Source: Pseudomonas ekonensis (GTDB taxonomy: Bacteria > Pseudomonadota > Gammaproteobacteria > Pseudomonadales > Pseudomonadaceae). From it: a stretch of DNA of 64,000 nucleotides. The stretch lies in contig NZ_JAHSTS010000002.1 of the NCBI RefSeq assembly GCF_019145435.1, positions 806,001 through 870,000 of the forward strand, given 5' to 3'. A program made the translations under genes and the position numbers. The stretch's first letter is position 1; the number at the start of each line of letters is the position of its first letter. A model generated the notes under the pieces. That model made no database searches. It was not told the origin of the DNA and saw nothing but the letters and a program-made list of their open reading frames with translations. Below are positions 1 through 9,911 of the stretch, in pieces.

Positions 1-653
1 GCCCGGTGCTCGCCAAGGCCATGGACCGGATCTTCATCCTCCACGCCGACCACGAGCAGAACGCCTCGACCTCCACCGTGCGTCTGGCCGGCTCTTCGGG
101 CGCCAACCCGTTCGCCTGCATCGCCGCCGGCATCGCCGCGCTGTGGGGCCCTGCCCACGGCGGCGCGAACGAAGCCGTGCTGACCATGCTCGATGAGATC
201 GGCGACGTGTCGAACATCGACAAGTTCATCGCCAAGGCCAAGGACAAGAACGATCCGTTCAAGCTGATGGGCTTCGGTCACCGCGTGTACAAGAACCGCG
301 ACCCGCGCGCCACCGTGATGAAGCAGACCTGCGACGAAGTGCTGAAAGAGCTGGGCATCCAGAACGATCCGCAACTCGAGCTGGCCATGCGCCTGGAAGA
401 GATCGCCCTGACCGATCCGTACTTCATCGAGCGCTCGCTGTACCCGAACGTCGACTTCTACTCGGGGATCATCCTCAAGGCGATCGGCATTCCGACCAGC
501 ATGTTCACCGTGATCTTCGCCCTGGCCCGCACCGTCGGCTGGATCTCCCACTGGAAGGAAATGCTCTCCAGCCCGTACAAGATCGGCCGTCCGCGCCAGC
601 TGTACACCGGCTACGAGTCGCGTGACATCACCAAGCTGGAAGACCGCAAATAA
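1..653 (+). CDS. gltA: Citrate synthase (5'-truncated by window edge)
   Basis: This is the C-terminal half of a type II citrate synthase, which condenses oxaloacetate and acetyl-CoA at entry to the TCA cycle. The reading frame is already open at base 1, so the start lies outside the window. The catalytic regions are visible: the first histidine in [11 protein letters not shown], the second in [14 protein letters not shown] and the aspartate in [10 protein letters not shown]. The C-terminus [14 protein letters not shown] is typical of the bacterial hexameric enzyme. A strong terminator follows the stop codon. The family call is certain; only the 5' end is missing. Confidence 0.97.
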   Translation, partial: PVLAKAMDRIFILHADHEQNASTSTVRLAGSSGANPFACIAAGIAALWGPAHGGANEAVLTMLDEIGDVSNIDKFIAKAKDKNDPFKLMGFGHRVYKNRDPRATVMKQTCDEVLKELGIQNDPQLELAMRLEEIALTDPYFIERSLYPNVDFYSGIILKAIGIPTSMFTVIFALARTVGWISHWKEMLSSPYKIGRPRQLYTGYESRDITKLEDRK

Positions 654-688
654 GACCTGTCTTGCGATAACGTCTTAGGCAGCACCCG

Positions 689-719
689 AAACGGCCCCCA
701 TGCGAATGGGGGCCGTTTT
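689..719 (+). terminator. Rho-independent terminator of gltA
   Basis: The stem ACGGCCCCCAT/ATGGGGGCCGT with a short loop runs directly into a T-rich tract, 36 nt after the gltA stop. Confidence 0.9.
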
Positions 720-827
720 GTTTTCCGGGCCTGGCGTGGGCATCGCACCAGCGCGCCCATCACGATCGCCAGGCCGGCCCCACAAAGGGCCAAGGCGCAC
801 ACAAACGCTACACAACACCACAAAACC

Positions 828-861
828 CTGCAGGAGCCAGCCTGCCGGCGATGAGGCCGGC
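828..861 (+). repeat. Single REP element
   Basis: A solitary, slightly degenerate REP (CAGGAGCCAGCCTGCCGGCG, then ATGAGGCCGGC) lies in the 320-bp gene-free stretch between the convergent genes gltA and actP. The rest of that stretch holds only the two terminators and low-complexity C-rich sequence. I see no gene there. Confidence 0.7.
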
Positions 862-910
862 ACATCCCCCACAGCCATCGGCCCCTCCCCCCCTCTCTCC
901 CCAACAGCAA

Positions 911-942
911 AAAAATGCCCCGGTCTCTCGACCGGGGCATTT
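911..942 (-). terminator. Rho-independent terminator of actP
   Basis: The perfect stem AAATGCCCCGGT/ACCGGGGCATTT lies 32 nt past the actP stop. It is flanked by an A-run on the plus strand, which is a U-run in the actP transcript. Confidence 0.85.
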
Positions 943-956
943 CACTTGCAGCTCAA

Positions 957-976
957 GGCTTGCGGCTTGCGGCTTA
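957..976. repeat. Heptamer tandem repeat at actP 3' end
   Basis: GGCTTGC is repeated twice and followed by GGCTTA. The last partial copy supplies the actP stop codon. A similar heptamer run, GCTTGCC, sits at 34443-34466 next to another 3' end. Confidence 0.5.
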
Positions 977-2632
977 GTGCGACACCGCCCCGCTCGCCCC
1001 CAGCCCCGTCTGCGAACGCACGAACTGCGGGAAGAACAGCGCACGTTCGTTCTCTGCGGCGGCCGACTTGTCGGTGACCGAGAAGAACCAGATGCCGATG
1101 AACGCGATGATCATCGAGAACAGCGCCGGGTACTCGTACGGGAAGATCGCCTTCTCGTTGTGCAGGATCTGCACCCAGATGGTCGGGCCGAGGATCATCA
1201 GGCCCACCGCGCTGACCAGCCCCAGCCAGCCGCCGATCATGGCGCCGCGGGTGGTGAGGCGCTTCCAGTACATCGAAAGCAGCAACACCGGGAAGTTGCA
1301 GCTGGCCGCGATGGAGAACGCCAGGCCGACCATGAACGCGATGTTCTGGCTTTCGAACAGGATGCCCAGGCCGATGGCCAGGATGCCCAGGGTCACGGTG
1401 GTGATCTTCGAGACGCGGATCTCGTCCTTCTCGTTGGCCTTGCCCTTCTTGATCACGCTGGCGTACAGGTCATGGGACACCGCCGATGCGCCGGCCAGGG
1501 TCAGGCCCGCCACCACCGCCAGGATGGTCGCGAACGCCACCGCCGAGATGAAGCCCAGGAACACGCTGCCGCCCACGGCGTTGGCCAGGTGCACCGCCGC
1601 CATGTTGTTGCCGCCGAGCAGCGCGCCCGCCGCGTCCTTGAACGCCGGGTTGGTGCTGACCAAAAGGATCGCGCCGAAACCGATGATGAAGGTCAGGATG
1701 TAGAAGTAGCCGATGAAGCCGGTGGCGTACAGCACGCTCTTGCGCGCTTCCTTGGCGTCGCTCACGGTGAAGAAGCGCATCAGGATGTGCGGCAGGCCGG
1801 CGGTGCCGAACATCAGCGCCAGGCCGAGGGAGAACGCCGAGATCGGATCCTTCACCAGGCCGCCCGGGCTCATGATCGCCTCACCCTTGGCGTGGACCTT
1901 CACCGCCTCGGAGAACAGGGTGTTGAAGTCGAAGTTGACGTACTTCATCACCATCAGCGCCATGAACGAGGCGCCGGACAGCAGCAGCACCGCCTTGATG
2001 ATCTGCACCCAGGTGGTGGCCAGCATGCCGCCGAACAGCACGTACAGGCACATCAGGATACCGACCAGGATCACCGCGACGTGGTAGTCGAGGCCGAACA
2101 GCAGCTGGATCAGCTTGCCGGCGCCGACCATCTGCGCGATCAGGTAGAACGCCACCACCACCAGCGAACCGCAGGCCGACAGCGTGCGGATCTGGGTCTG
2201 GCCCAGGCGATAGGACGCCACGTCGGCAAAGGTGTACTTGCCCAGGTTGCGCAGGCGCTCGGCGATCAGGAACAGGATGATCGGCCAGCCCACCAAAAAG
2301 CCGATCGAGTAGATCAGGCCGTCGTAACCGGAGGTGAACACCAGCGCGGAAATCCCCAGGAAGGACGCCGCCGACATGTAGTCGCCGGCAATCGCCAGGC
2401 CGTTCTGGAAACCGGTGATCTTGCCGCCGGCGGCATAGTAGTCGGCCGCCGACTTGTTGCGCTTGGACGCCCAGTAGGTGATGCACAGGGTCGCGCCGAC
2501 GAACACCACGAACATGACGATCGCGGAGACGTTGAGCGGTTGCTTGTGGACTTCGCCGGTCAGGGCGTCGGCGGCCCAGACGGCCGGCGCGAATGCAGAG
2601 ATGCTCAGAAGAGCCAGTAGACGCCGGATCAT
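974..2632 (-). CDS. actP: Cation/acetate symporter ActP
   Basis: A 552-residue sodium:solute symporter (SSS family) that takes up acetate and related short monocarboxylates. A cleavable-looking N-terminus ([21 protein letters not shown]) precedes a long series of membrane helices. The segment [20 protein letters not shown] is the conserved SSS helix 1/2 region. I chose the ATG at 2632 because it overlaps the stop of the upstream DUF485 gene by 4 nt (ATGA) and gives the usual ActP length; a longer open frame upstream is an artefact. Acetyl-CoA synthetase is not in the window. Confidence 0.95.
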   Translation of the reverse strand: MIRRLLALLSISAFAPAVWAADALTGEVHKQPLNVSAIVMFVVFVGATLCITYWASKRNKSAADYYAAGGKITGFQNGLAIAGDYMSAASFLGISALVFTSGYDGLIYSIGFLVGWPIILFLIAERLRNLGKYTFADVASYRLGQTQIRTLSACGSLVVVAFYLIAQMVGAGKLIQLLFGLDYHVAVILVGILMCLYVLFGGMLATTWVQIIKAVLLLSGASFMALMVMKYVNFDFNTLFSEAVKVHAKGEAIMSPGGLVKDPISAFSLGLALMFGTAGLPHILMRFFTVSDAKEARKSVLYATGFIGYFYILTFIIGFGAILLVSTNPAFKDAAGALLGGNNMAAVHLANAVGGSVFLGFISAVAFATILAVVAGLTLAGASAVSHDLYASVIKKGKANEKDEIRVSKITTVTLGILAIGLGILFESQNIAFMVGLAFSIAASCNFPVLLLSMYWKRLTTRGAMIGGWLGLVSAVGLMILGPTIWVQILHNEKAIFPYEYPALFSMIIAFIGIWFFSVTDKSAAAENERALFFPQFVRSQTGLGASGAVSH

Positions 2633-2940
2633 TGCTGAGCCTCCTTGAGGATCGCGTTGTTCAGGTCGTCGAACTCGCCGTTGGCGCGACGCACGTAGAT
2701 GCCGGTCAGGATGAAGGCCGAGACGATCAGCCCGACGCCGATGGGGATGCCCCAGGTGATGGACGAGCCGGCGCTGATCTTGGCGCCGAGCACCTGCGGC
2801 CCGTAGGCGATGAGCAGGATGAAGCCGGAGTAGAGCCCTAGCATGATCGCCGAGAGTATCCAGGCGAACCGTTCCCTTTTCTTCACCAGCTCCTTGAAGC
2901 GCGGGCTGTTCTGAATCGAGAGGTAAATGCTGTCGTTCAT
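2629..2940 (-). CDS. DUF485 membrane protein, ActP partner (YjcH-like)
   Basis: A 103-residue protein with two predicted membrane helices (about 27-48 and 62-85). It belongs to the DUF485 family, almost always encoded just upstream of actP, as yjcH is in E. coli. The 4-nt overlap with actP indicates translational coupling and a shared operon. A role as an accessory subunit or stability factor for the symporter is inferred from context; no catalytic motif is visible. Confidence 0.9.
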   Translation of the reverse strand: MNDSIYLSIQNSPRFKELVKKRERFAWILSAIMLGLYSGFILLIAYGPQVLGAKISAGSSITWGIPIGVGLIVSAFILTGIYVRRANGEFDDLNNAILKEAQQ

Positions 2941-3072
2941 TGTTGTTATCCTCGCAGCACAGATTTTTATTTTTGGAACATATCCACTGTATGCGGCTGC
3001 GGGAGCGCTTCCAGACGACCTTAGTAGTAGAACGGCATGGCGATTTCGCCAATCTCAAGCACATGAAAACGA

Positions 3073-3164
3073 CTGTGGGAGCGAGCCTGCTCGCGATAGC
3101 GCGGCATCAGTCGACGGATGAGTCAACTGACAGAACGCAATCGCGAGCAGGCTCGCTCCCACAG
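3073..3164. repeat. REPIN (inverted REP pair)
   Basis: Two inverted arms (CTGTGGGAGCGAGCCTGCTC and its complement) face each other across about 45 nt. The pair lies in the gap between the DUF485 gene and the binding-protein gene. The arms are near-perfect copies of the commonest REP type of this window. Confidence 0.9.
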
Positions 3165-3182
3165 GGGCAAGCAACAGACCGA

Positions 3183-4034
3183 TTATTTAGTCCAGTCGGC
3201 CACGCGCTCCGGGTGCTTGGCCACCCAGTCCTTGGCCGCCGCCTCAGGCTTGGCGCCGTCCTGGATCGCCAGCATGACCTGGCCGATCTCGTCCTTCGAC
3301 GCCCACTGGAAGTTCTTCAGGAACTTGGCGACTTCCGGCGCCTTGGCGTCCAGTTCCTTGCTGCCGATGCTGTTCACGGTCTCGGCCGCGCCGTACACGC
3401 CTTTCGGGTCTTCGAGGAAGCGCAGCTTCCACTTGGCGAACATCCAGTGCGGCACCCAGCCGGTCACGGCGATGGATTCGTTCTTCTTCTCGGCACGGGT
3501 CAGCTCGGCGATCATGCCGGCGCCGGAACTGGCCTTGAGCTGATAGCCGGTCAGGTCGTAGTCCTTGATGGCCTGATCGGTCTTGAGCATCACGCCTGAG
3601 CCGGCGTCGATGCCGACGATGCGCTTCTTGAAGCTGTCGTCGGTCTTCAGGTCTTCGATGGACTTGGCCTTCACGTATTCCGGCACGATCAGGCCGATCT
3701 TCGCGTCCTTGAAGTTGGGGCCGTAGTCGACGACCTGATCCTTGTTCTTGGCCCAGTATTCGCCGTGGGTCACCGGCAGCCAGGCCGAGAGCATGGCATC
3801 GAGCTTGCCGGTGGCCACGCCCTGCCACATGATCCCGGTGGCGACGGCCTGCAGCTTCACGTCATAGCCGAGTTTCTGCTTGATCACCTCGGCCGCCACG
3901 TGGGTGGTCGCGACGCTGTCGGACCAGCCGTCAACGTAACCGATGTTCAGGGTCTTGGTTTCAGCGTTGGCCAGAGTCGCGCCCATCGCAAGCGCCAGGG
4001 CGGCACCTGCGGCTAAAAGTCGTCGCATCTTCAT
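3183..4034 (-). CDS. Glycine betaine/choline-type ABC substrate-binding protein
   Basis: A 283-residue periplasmic protein with a signal peptide (MKMRRLLAAGAALALAMGATLANA) and one OpuAC domain. It starts LNIGYVDGWSDSVATTHVAAE and is rich in Trp and Tyr, as expected for an aromatic cage for quaternary amines. The ATG at 4034 has GGGGAAG seven bases upstream, so the longer upstream frame is rejected. No permease or ATPase gene lies nearby, so it is an orphan binding protein probably served by a Cbc/Opu-type permease elsewhere. Which ligand it prefers (betaine, choline, carnitine or another) cannot be read from sequence. Confidence 0.88.
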   Translation of the reverse strand: MKMRRLLAAGAALALAMGATLANAETKTLNIGYVDGWSDSVATTHVAAEVIKQKLGYDVKLQAVATGIMWQGVATGKLDAMLSAWLPVTHGEYWAKNKDQVVDYGPNFKDAKIGLIVPEYVKAKSIEDLKTDDSFKKRIVGIDAGSGVMLKTDQAIKDYDLTGYQLKASSGAGMIAELTRAEKKNESIAVTGWVPHWMFAKWKLRFLEDPKGVYGAAETVNSIGSKELDAKAPEVAKFLKNFQWASKDEIGQVMLAIQDGAKPEAAAKDWVAKHPERVADWTK

Positions 4035-4362
4035 CGTTACTTCCCCGAAATGCTGCGTCCGACGGATGCCGGACGGCGTCAACGTATTGTTATGGTGCAC
4101 GGCGCCCCCATCACGCCTGACCGCAAACTCGTACGAACATCAGCGGAGCACTGACGGCTTCGATCATCAACCCGGCGCCCCGTGCGACCTGCTCTGCCAG
4201 CGACCTCGACGCAACGAGAAACGACATCAGAAGGCCATTAAGCCGGCGCCGCAAAAACGTCTCGTGCAAACCGCCCGAACCTTGCATGCCAGAGCCCCGC
4301 AACCTGCAACCCGGGCCCGAATGCAGGTAACATGCGTCGCTTTGCAGCCACTCGGCCCGACC
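4035..4362. other. Divergent intergenic region, no gene seen
   Basis: This 328-bp stretch separates the binding-protein gene (-) from the GH17 gene (+). It must hold both promoters. I found no clear sigma-70 or sigma-54 match, no REP and no conserved small gene in it. An in-frame ATG at 4321 could extend the GH17 protein by 14 residues, but it lacks a good ribosome site. Confidence 0.6.
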
Positions 4363-5916
4363 ATGTCCGCGACGTCCCGTTTCCCGATCGTTCCTTATCT
4401 GTGCGCCTGCCTGCTCGGCCTGCTCGCCCTCTGCGGCTTCTGGTACGGCGCGGGCAAACCGGCAGCCCTGCCGGACGCCGCCAGCGCGACCCACAAGCTG
4501 CAATGCGCCTCCTACACGCCGTTCGACAAAGACCAGTCGCCGTTCGACGTGCCGTTCAAGCTGCGCCCGGAGCGCATGGACGCCGACCTCGCCCTGCTCG
4601 CCACCCGCTTCCAGTGCATCCGCACCTATTCCATGACCGGCCTCGAAGCCCTGCCGGAGCTGGCGCGCAAGCACGGCCTGAAGCTGATGATCGGCGCCTG
4701 GGTCAACAGCAACCCGGTGGACACCGAAAAGGAAGTCGATCTGCTGATCGCCTCGGCCAACGCCAACCCCGACGTGGTCAGCGCGGTAATCGTCGGCAAC
4801 GAAGCGCTGCTGCGCAAGGAAGTCACCGGGGCCCAGCTCGCGCGGCTGATCAACAAGGTAAAGGGCCAGATCAAGCAACCGGTGACCTACGCCGATGTCT
4901 GGGAGTTCTGGCTCAAGCACCCGGAGGTCGCGCCGGCGGTGGATTTCCTGACCATCCATTTGCTGCCGTACTGGGAGGACGAGCCGTCGAACATCGACGC
5001 CGCCCTGCAGCATGTGGCGGATGTGCGCCAGGTGTTCGGCAACAAGTTCGCGCCCAAGGACGTGCTGATCGGCGAGACCGGCTGGCCGAGCGAGGGGCGC
5101 CAGCGCGAGACCGCCGTGCCGAGCCGGGTCAACGAGGCCAGGTTCATCCGCGGCTTTGTCGCGATGGCCGAAAAGGAAGGCTGGCACTACAACCTGATCG
5201 AGGCCTTCGACCAGCCGTGGAAGCGTGCGAGCGAAGGCGCGGTGGGCGGTTACTGGGGGCTGTTCGATGCCGATCGCCAGGACAAGGGCGTGCTGGAGGG
5301 GCCGGTGACCAACGTCCCTTACTGGAAGCACTGGCTGGCGGCGGGCGGGCTGGTGTTGTTGGGCACGCTGATCCTCGGCGGGCGCGTGCGCAGCACCCGG
5401 GCGGCCCTGGTGCTGCCTTTGCTGGGGGCGCTGGCGGCCTGCTCCCTCGGCGCCTGGGGCGACCTGGCGCAGGTGACGGCACGGTTCGCCGGCGAATGGC
5501 TGTGGGTCGGCTTGCTGGCCGGGCTGAACCTGTTGGTCCTCGCCCACGCCACGCTGAGCCTGAGCGCCCGCGAGGGCTGGCGCGGGCGTTGGTTCGACGC
5601 GCTGGAGCGCCGCGCCGGCTGGCTGGTGGCGGCCGCCGGTTTCGCGGCGGCGGTGATGATGCTGGAACTGGTGTTCGACCCGCGCTACCGCAGCTTCCCC
5701 AGCGCCGCGCTCGTGGTGCCGGCGCTGGTGTACCTGTGCCGCCCGGTGCGTGTGCCGCGCCGCGAAATCGCCCTGCTGACGTTCATCGTCGGTGCCGGCA
5801 TCGCCCCGCAGCTGTTCCGTGAAGGGCTGCAGAACCAGCAAGCTTGGGGTTGGGCGCTGGTCAGCGGGTTGATGGTCGTTGCATTGTGGCGGTGCCTGCG
5901 GGTTCGCCAGGGCTGA
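4363..5916 (+). CDS. Membrane-anchored GH17 beta-glucanosyltransferase-like protein
   Basis: A 517-residue protein with an N-terminal signal anchor (about 8-28), a GH17 glycosidase/transferase domain (about 45-320) and a C-terminal block of several hydrophobic helices (about 325-510). The acid/base Glu147 lies in IVGNEALL and the nucleophile Glu238 in IGETGWPSEG; both match the GH17 family. Bacterial relatives are periplasmic beta-1,3-glucan transferases or beta-1,6-glucan synthase-like proteins linked to osmoregulated or biofilm glucans (NdvB has a related domain). No glycosyltransferase 2 domain is present, so it probably remodels rather than makes glucan. The start at 4363 puts the membrane anchor at the N-terminus. 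Confidence 0.85.
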   Translation: MSATSRFPIVPYLCACLLGLLALCGFWYGAGKPAALPDAASATHKLQCASYTPFDKDQSPFDVPFKLRPERMDADLALLATRFQCIRTYSMTGLEALPELARKHGLKLMIGAWVNSNPVDTEKEVDLLIASANANPDVVSAVIVGNEALLRKEVTGAQLARLINKVKGQIKQPVTYADVWEFWLKHPEVAPAVDFLTIHLLPYWEDEPSNIDAALQHVADVRQVFGNKFAPKDVLIGETGWPSEGRQRETAVPSRVNEARFIRGFVAMAEKEGWHYNLIEAFDQPWKRASEGAVGGYWGLFDADRQDKGVLEGPVTNVPYWKHWLAAGGLVLLGTLILGGRVRSTRAALVLPLLGALAACSLGAWGDLAQVTARFAGEWLWVGLLAGLNLLVLAHATLSLSAREGWRGRWFDALERRAGWLVAAAGFAAAVMMLELVFDPRYRSFPSAALVVPALVYLCRPVRVPRREIALLTFIVGAGIAPQLFREGLQNQQAWGWALVSGLMVVALWRCLRVRQG

Positions 5917-5939
5917 GCTTCGGCGCCTTCAACAGCCTC

Positions 5940-6014
5940 ATCGCGAGCAGGCTCGCTCCTACACCGGATCGAGATTCCCACAACAATTCTTGTGGGGGCT
6001 AGCCTGCTGGCGGG
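5940..6014. repeat. Imperfect REP pair with inner hairpin
   Basis: One good REP arm (ATCGCGAGCAGGCTCGCTCC) is followed by a degenerate arm in the opposite orientation (TTGTGGGGGCTAGCCTGCTG). Between and overlapping them is the hairpin CCCACAA/TTGTGGG with a 6-nt loop at 5977-5996. It lies between the convergent ends of the GH17 gene and the small membrane protein gene. Confidence 0.75.
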
Positions 6015-6019
6015 ACACT

Positions 6020-6388
6020 TCAGGCGCTGCGGGGCTCCCGGACCAGCCGCAGCCCGGCGATCACCACCGCGAACACCGCCAGCGTCGTGTTGTACAGCGC
6101 CAGCGCCGGCAGCCCGAACGCCAGCGCCAGCACCGCCAGCCACCACCCTGCCCGCCCCGGCAGGACGAACCCGGCCAGCGCCGCCGCGACGGCCGCCCAG
6201 CCCAACGCCTTGAAGTGAATCATCAGGCCCAGGTTCGAGCGCACCTGGCATTCCCAACGGCCCGCCTCGTCGGCACAGATGCCGACCCATTGCCCGTCCT
6301 CCATGAAGCCGTAACGCGCGGCATAACTGGCGGCGAACCACAACGGCAGCAGAACGAGCAGCGACAGCACCGGCAGGCGGCGGGACAT
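6020..6388 (-). CDS. Small hypothetical inner-membrane protein
   Basis: A 122-residue protein with about four hydrophobic segments: an N-terminal one after MSRRLPV, and three between about 58 and 118. A short periplasmic-looking loop carries two cysteines (GICADEAGRWECQV). I do not recognise a named family. The ATG at 6388 has GGAG seven bases upstream and is preferred over the TTG at 6400. It is a single-gene unit, convergent with the GH17 gene and divergent from the hydrolase/mlaA unit, with a hairpin plus U-run just upstream of its start. Confidence 0.7.
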   Translation of the reverse strand: MSRRLPVLSLLVLLPLWFAASYAARYGFMEDGQWVGICADEAGRWECQVRSNLGLMIHFKALGWAAVAAALAGFVLPGRAGWWLAVLALAFGLPALALYNTTLAVFAVVIAGLRLVREPRSA

Positions 6389-6402
6389 GGAACACTCCAA
6401 TC

Positions 6403-6435
6403 AACAAAAAACCGGCGGCCAGCTTAATCCGCCGG
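6403..6435 (-). promoter_or_regulatory. Terminator-like hairpin in the leader of the small membrane protein gene
   Basis: The perfect 7-bp stem CCGGCGG/CCGCCGG is followed, in minus-strand sense, by six U residues. It ends 8 nt before the GGAG ribosome site of the 6020..6388 gene. It may be a leader attenuator, or a terminator for antisense transcription. Confidence 0.5.
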
Positions 6436-6614
6436 CCATCTTATGCAAGGGCTAACAACACTTAACTGGCCTTCCCGTCGGCCCGGCGTGTATCGTCCGG
6501 CTACCATTACCCCGAATTCCGTCCGCTTGGTCGCAGAGCGTGGCACTTTGACGCAAATCCAGTGGTCATAGCCTGCGAACCTCATTCGGCACCTTCCTTT
6601 TAAGGGATCCAGTC

Positions 6615-7913
6615 ATGCTCCGTTCCTTGCGCTTCGCCGCCCTGTTAGGCGGCCTTATCCTGAGTGCGTCCGCGCCGGCGGCGGACATCGACGCCGCCAG
6701 CTATGGCTACCCCTTGACCAACCCGTTCGAAGCGACCATCGCCACCACCCCGCCGGACCTGCGCCCGGACCTGCCGTCGGACGACGACATCCGCCAGTCC
6801 GACCGCAGTGTCACCCTGCGCCCCGAACGCGAGTTCATCCTGCCGGACAACTTCTGGCCGGTGAAGAAACTCACCTACCGCATCGCCACCCAGGACAAGG
6901 CCGCGCCGCTGATCTTCCTGATCGCCGGCACCGGCGCGCGCTACGACAGCACCCTCAACGAGTACCTCAAGAAGCTTTACTACAAGGCCGGTTACCACGT
7001 GGTGCAGTTGTCGTCGCCGACCAGCTTCGATTTCATGAGCGCCGCCTCGCGCTTCGCCACCCCCGGCGTGACCAAGGAAGACGCCGAAGACATGTACCGG
7101 GTGATGCAGGCCGTGCGGGCGCAGAACCCGAAAGTGCCGGTCACCGACTACTATCTGAGCGGCTACAGCCTCGGCGCGCTGGACGCCGCCTTCGTCGCCC
7201 ACCTGGACGAAACCCGGCGCAGCTTCAACTTCAAGAAAGTCTTGCTGCTCAACCCGCCGGTCAACCTCTACACCTCGGTGACCAACCTCGACAAACTGGT
7301 GCAGACCGAGGTCAAGGGCATCAACAACAGCACCACGTTCTATGAGCTGGTGCTGGGCAAGCTGACCCGCTACTTCCAGCAGAAGGGCTACATCGACCTC
7401 AACGACGCCCTGCTCTACGACTTCCAGCAGTCCAAGCAGCACTTGAGCAACGAGCAGATGGCGATGCTGATCGGCACCTCGTTCCGCTTCTCGGCGGCGG
7501 ACATCGCGTTCACCTCGGACCTGATCAACCGTCGCGGCCTGATCACTCCGCCCAAGTTCCCCATCACCGAAGGCACCAGCCTGACGCCGTTCCTCAAGCG
7601 TGCGCTGCAATGCGACTTCGACTGCTACATCACCGAACAGGTGATCCCGATGTGGCGGGCCCGCACCGACGGCGGCAGCGTGCTGCAACTGATCGACCAG
7701 GTCAGCCTGTACGCGCTCAAGGACTACCTGCACGACAGCCCGAAAATCGCCGTGATGCACAACGCCGACGACGTGATCCTCGGCCCCGGCGACCTCGGGT
7801 TCCTGCGCAGAACCTTCGGCGACCGCCTGACCGTTTACCCGCTGGGCGGCCATTGCGGCAACCTTAACTACCGCGTCAACAGCGACGCCATGCTGGAGTT
7901 CTTCCGTGGCTAA
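6615..7913 (+). CDS. Exported alpha/beta-hydrolase-fold protein, coupled to mlaA
   Basis: A 432-residue protein with a signal peptide ending ASAPAAD and an alpha/beta-hydrolase fold. The nucleophile elbow is GYSLGALD (Ser185), an oxyanion-type segment reads LIAGTGARYDS, an acidic stretch reads HNADDVILGP, and the likely catalytic histidine lies in LGGHCGN near the C-terminus. Homologues next to mlaA are sometimes annotated as serine/threonine kinases, but no kinase motif is seen. Its stop codon lies 8 nt inside mlaA, so the two are translationally coupled. A role in phospholipid or envelope maintenance is inferred from this context; the substrate is unknown. Confidence 0.8.
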   Translation: MLRSLRFAALLGGLILSASAPAADIDAASYGYPLTNPFEATIATTPPDLRPDLPSDDDIRQSDRSVTLRPEREFILPDNFWPVKKLTYRIATQDKAAPLIFLIAGTGARYDSTLNEYLKKLYYKAGYHVVQLSSPTSFDFMSAASRFATPGVTKEDAEDMYRVMQAVRAQNPKVPVTDYYLSGYSLGALDAAFVAHLDETRRSFNFKKVLLLNPPVNLYTSVTNLDKLVQTEVKGINNSTTFYELVLGKLTRYFQQKGYIDLNDALLYDFQQSKQHLSNEQMAMLIGTSFRFSAADIAFTSDLINRRGLITPPKFPITEGTSLTPFLKRALQCDFDCYITEQVIPMWRARTDGGSVLQLIDQVSLYALKDYLHDSPKIAVMHNADDVILGPGDLGFLRRTFGDRLTVYPLGGHCGNLNYRVNSDAMLEFFRG

Positions 7914-8694
7914 ATATCTTCTGCTGACCGCAGCGCTCCTCTGCGCAGGCATGGCCCAGGCCGACAACAGCAAGGCCAACGCACCGGTGGTGGTCGACAG
8001 CGACGGCTTCAAGGAGCCGCTGTCGAAACTCAAGTTCAACCCAGGCCTGGACCAGCGCGAGTTCGAGCGCTCGACGCTCAGCGCGCTGAACGTCTACGAC
8101 CCGCTGGAGGAATGGAACCGCCGGGTCTACCACTTCAACTACCGCTTCGACCAATGGGTGTTCCTGCCGGTGGTCGACGGTTACCGCTACATCACGCCGG
8201 GCTTTGTGCGCACCGGCGTCAGCAACTTCTTCAACAACCTGGGCGACGTGCCGAACCTGATGAACAGCCTGCTGCAGTTCAAGGGCAAGCGCTCGATGGA
8301 GATCACCGCCCGCCTGCTGCTCAACACCACCATCGGCATCGCCGGCCTGTGGGATCCGGCCACCGCCATGGGCCTGCAGCGCCAGAGCGAAGACTTCGGC
8401 CAGACCCTGGGCTTCTACGGTGTGCCGGGCGGCGCCTACTTCGTGCTGCCGATCCTGGGCCCGTCGAACCTGCGCGACACCGCCGGCCTGGCCGTGGACT
8501 TCAGCGCGGAGTCGGCGATCAACTTCCTCAACGTCTCCCAGGTCAGCGAAAACCATCCGGAAATCTGGGCGTTGCGCGCCGTCGACAAGCGCTACCAGAC
8601 CCGCTTCCGCTACGGCCAGATGAACTCGCCGTTCGAGTACGAGAAGGTGCGCTACGTGTACACCGAATCGCGCAAGCTGCAGATCGCCGAGTAA
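7906..8694 (+). CDS. mlaA: MlaA/VacJ-family outer-membrane lipid asymmetry protein
   Basis: A 262-residue VacJ domain protein. The family removes misplaced phospholipids from the outer leaflet of the outer membrane and passes them to MlaC. Characteristic segments are DPLEEWNRRVYHFNYRFD, SNFFNNLGDVPNLMNSLLQ and a Gly/Pro-rich GFYGVPGGAYFVLPILGPS. The gene starts with GTG at 7906 inside the hydrolase gene. The signal peptide ends MAQA|DNSK and has no clear lipobox: the only early Cys is preceded by Leu-Leu. It therefore looks like a signal peptidase I substrate rather than the lipoprotein known from E. coli. The mlaFEDCB genes are not in the window. Confidence 0.93.
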   Translation: MAKYLLLTAALLCAGMAQADNSKANAPVVVDSDGFKEPLSKLKFNPGLDQREFERSTLSALNVYDPLEEWNRRVYHFNYRFDQWVFLPVVDGYRYITPGFVRTGVSNFFNNLGDVPNLMNSLLQFKGKRSMEITARLLLNTTIGIAGLWDPATAMGLQRQSEDFGQTLGFYGVPGGAYFVLPILGPSNLRDTAGLAVDFSAESAINFLNVSQVSENHPEIWALRAVDKRYQTRFRYGQMNSPFEYEKVRYVYTESRKLQIAE

Positions 8695-8708
8695 CGTCGG
8701 CGGCAACG

Positions 8709-8746
8709 AAAAAGGGCCATCCGACTCGCATCGGATGGCCCTTTTT
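8709..8746. terminator. Bidirectional terminator, mlaA / DUF808 gene
   Basis: The long stem AAAAAGGGCCATCCGA/TCGGATGGCCCTTTTT is symmetric with A and T runs on both sides. It can end mlaA (+) and the DUF808 gene (-). Confidence 0.9.
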
Positions 8747-8760
8747 CATGTCACTCAACC

Positions 8761-8791
8761 CTGTAGCAGCCAGCCTGCTGGCGATGAGGCC
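8761..8791 (+). repeat. Single REP element
   Basis: A solitary REP (CTGTAGCAGCCAGCCTGCTG, then GCGATGAGGCC) lies between the convergent mlaA and DUF808 genes. Confidence 0.7.
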
Positions 8792-8863
8792 ATGTCATTC
8801 GCCCAGGCCCGGGCTAACACACCGCCATCGCCGGCAGACCGGCCCCCCACAGAGGTCAGGCGA

Positions 8864-9778
<915 letters not shown>

Positions 9779-9911
9779 GAATCATGTTTCCTTTTGTGAA
9801 TAATGCTGCGCAGCATACGCGACCGCAGGCCACACGGGGCATTGTTGAGCGCCGCGCGAGGCCGGTGCTACCATGCGCAACCGCCAGAACAGGCAAGGAA
9901 CCACCGGGTTT

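Noticed and set aside
851-2620. A 589-codon open frame antisense to actP
   Set aside because: Same cause: His/Arg/Gln-rich shadow of a membrane protein gene, without a ribosome site or recognisable domain.
6615-7913. Serine/threonine kinase, a label sometimes used for this family
   Set aside because: No kinase motif; the protein has a signal peptide and a GxSxG hydrolase elbow.
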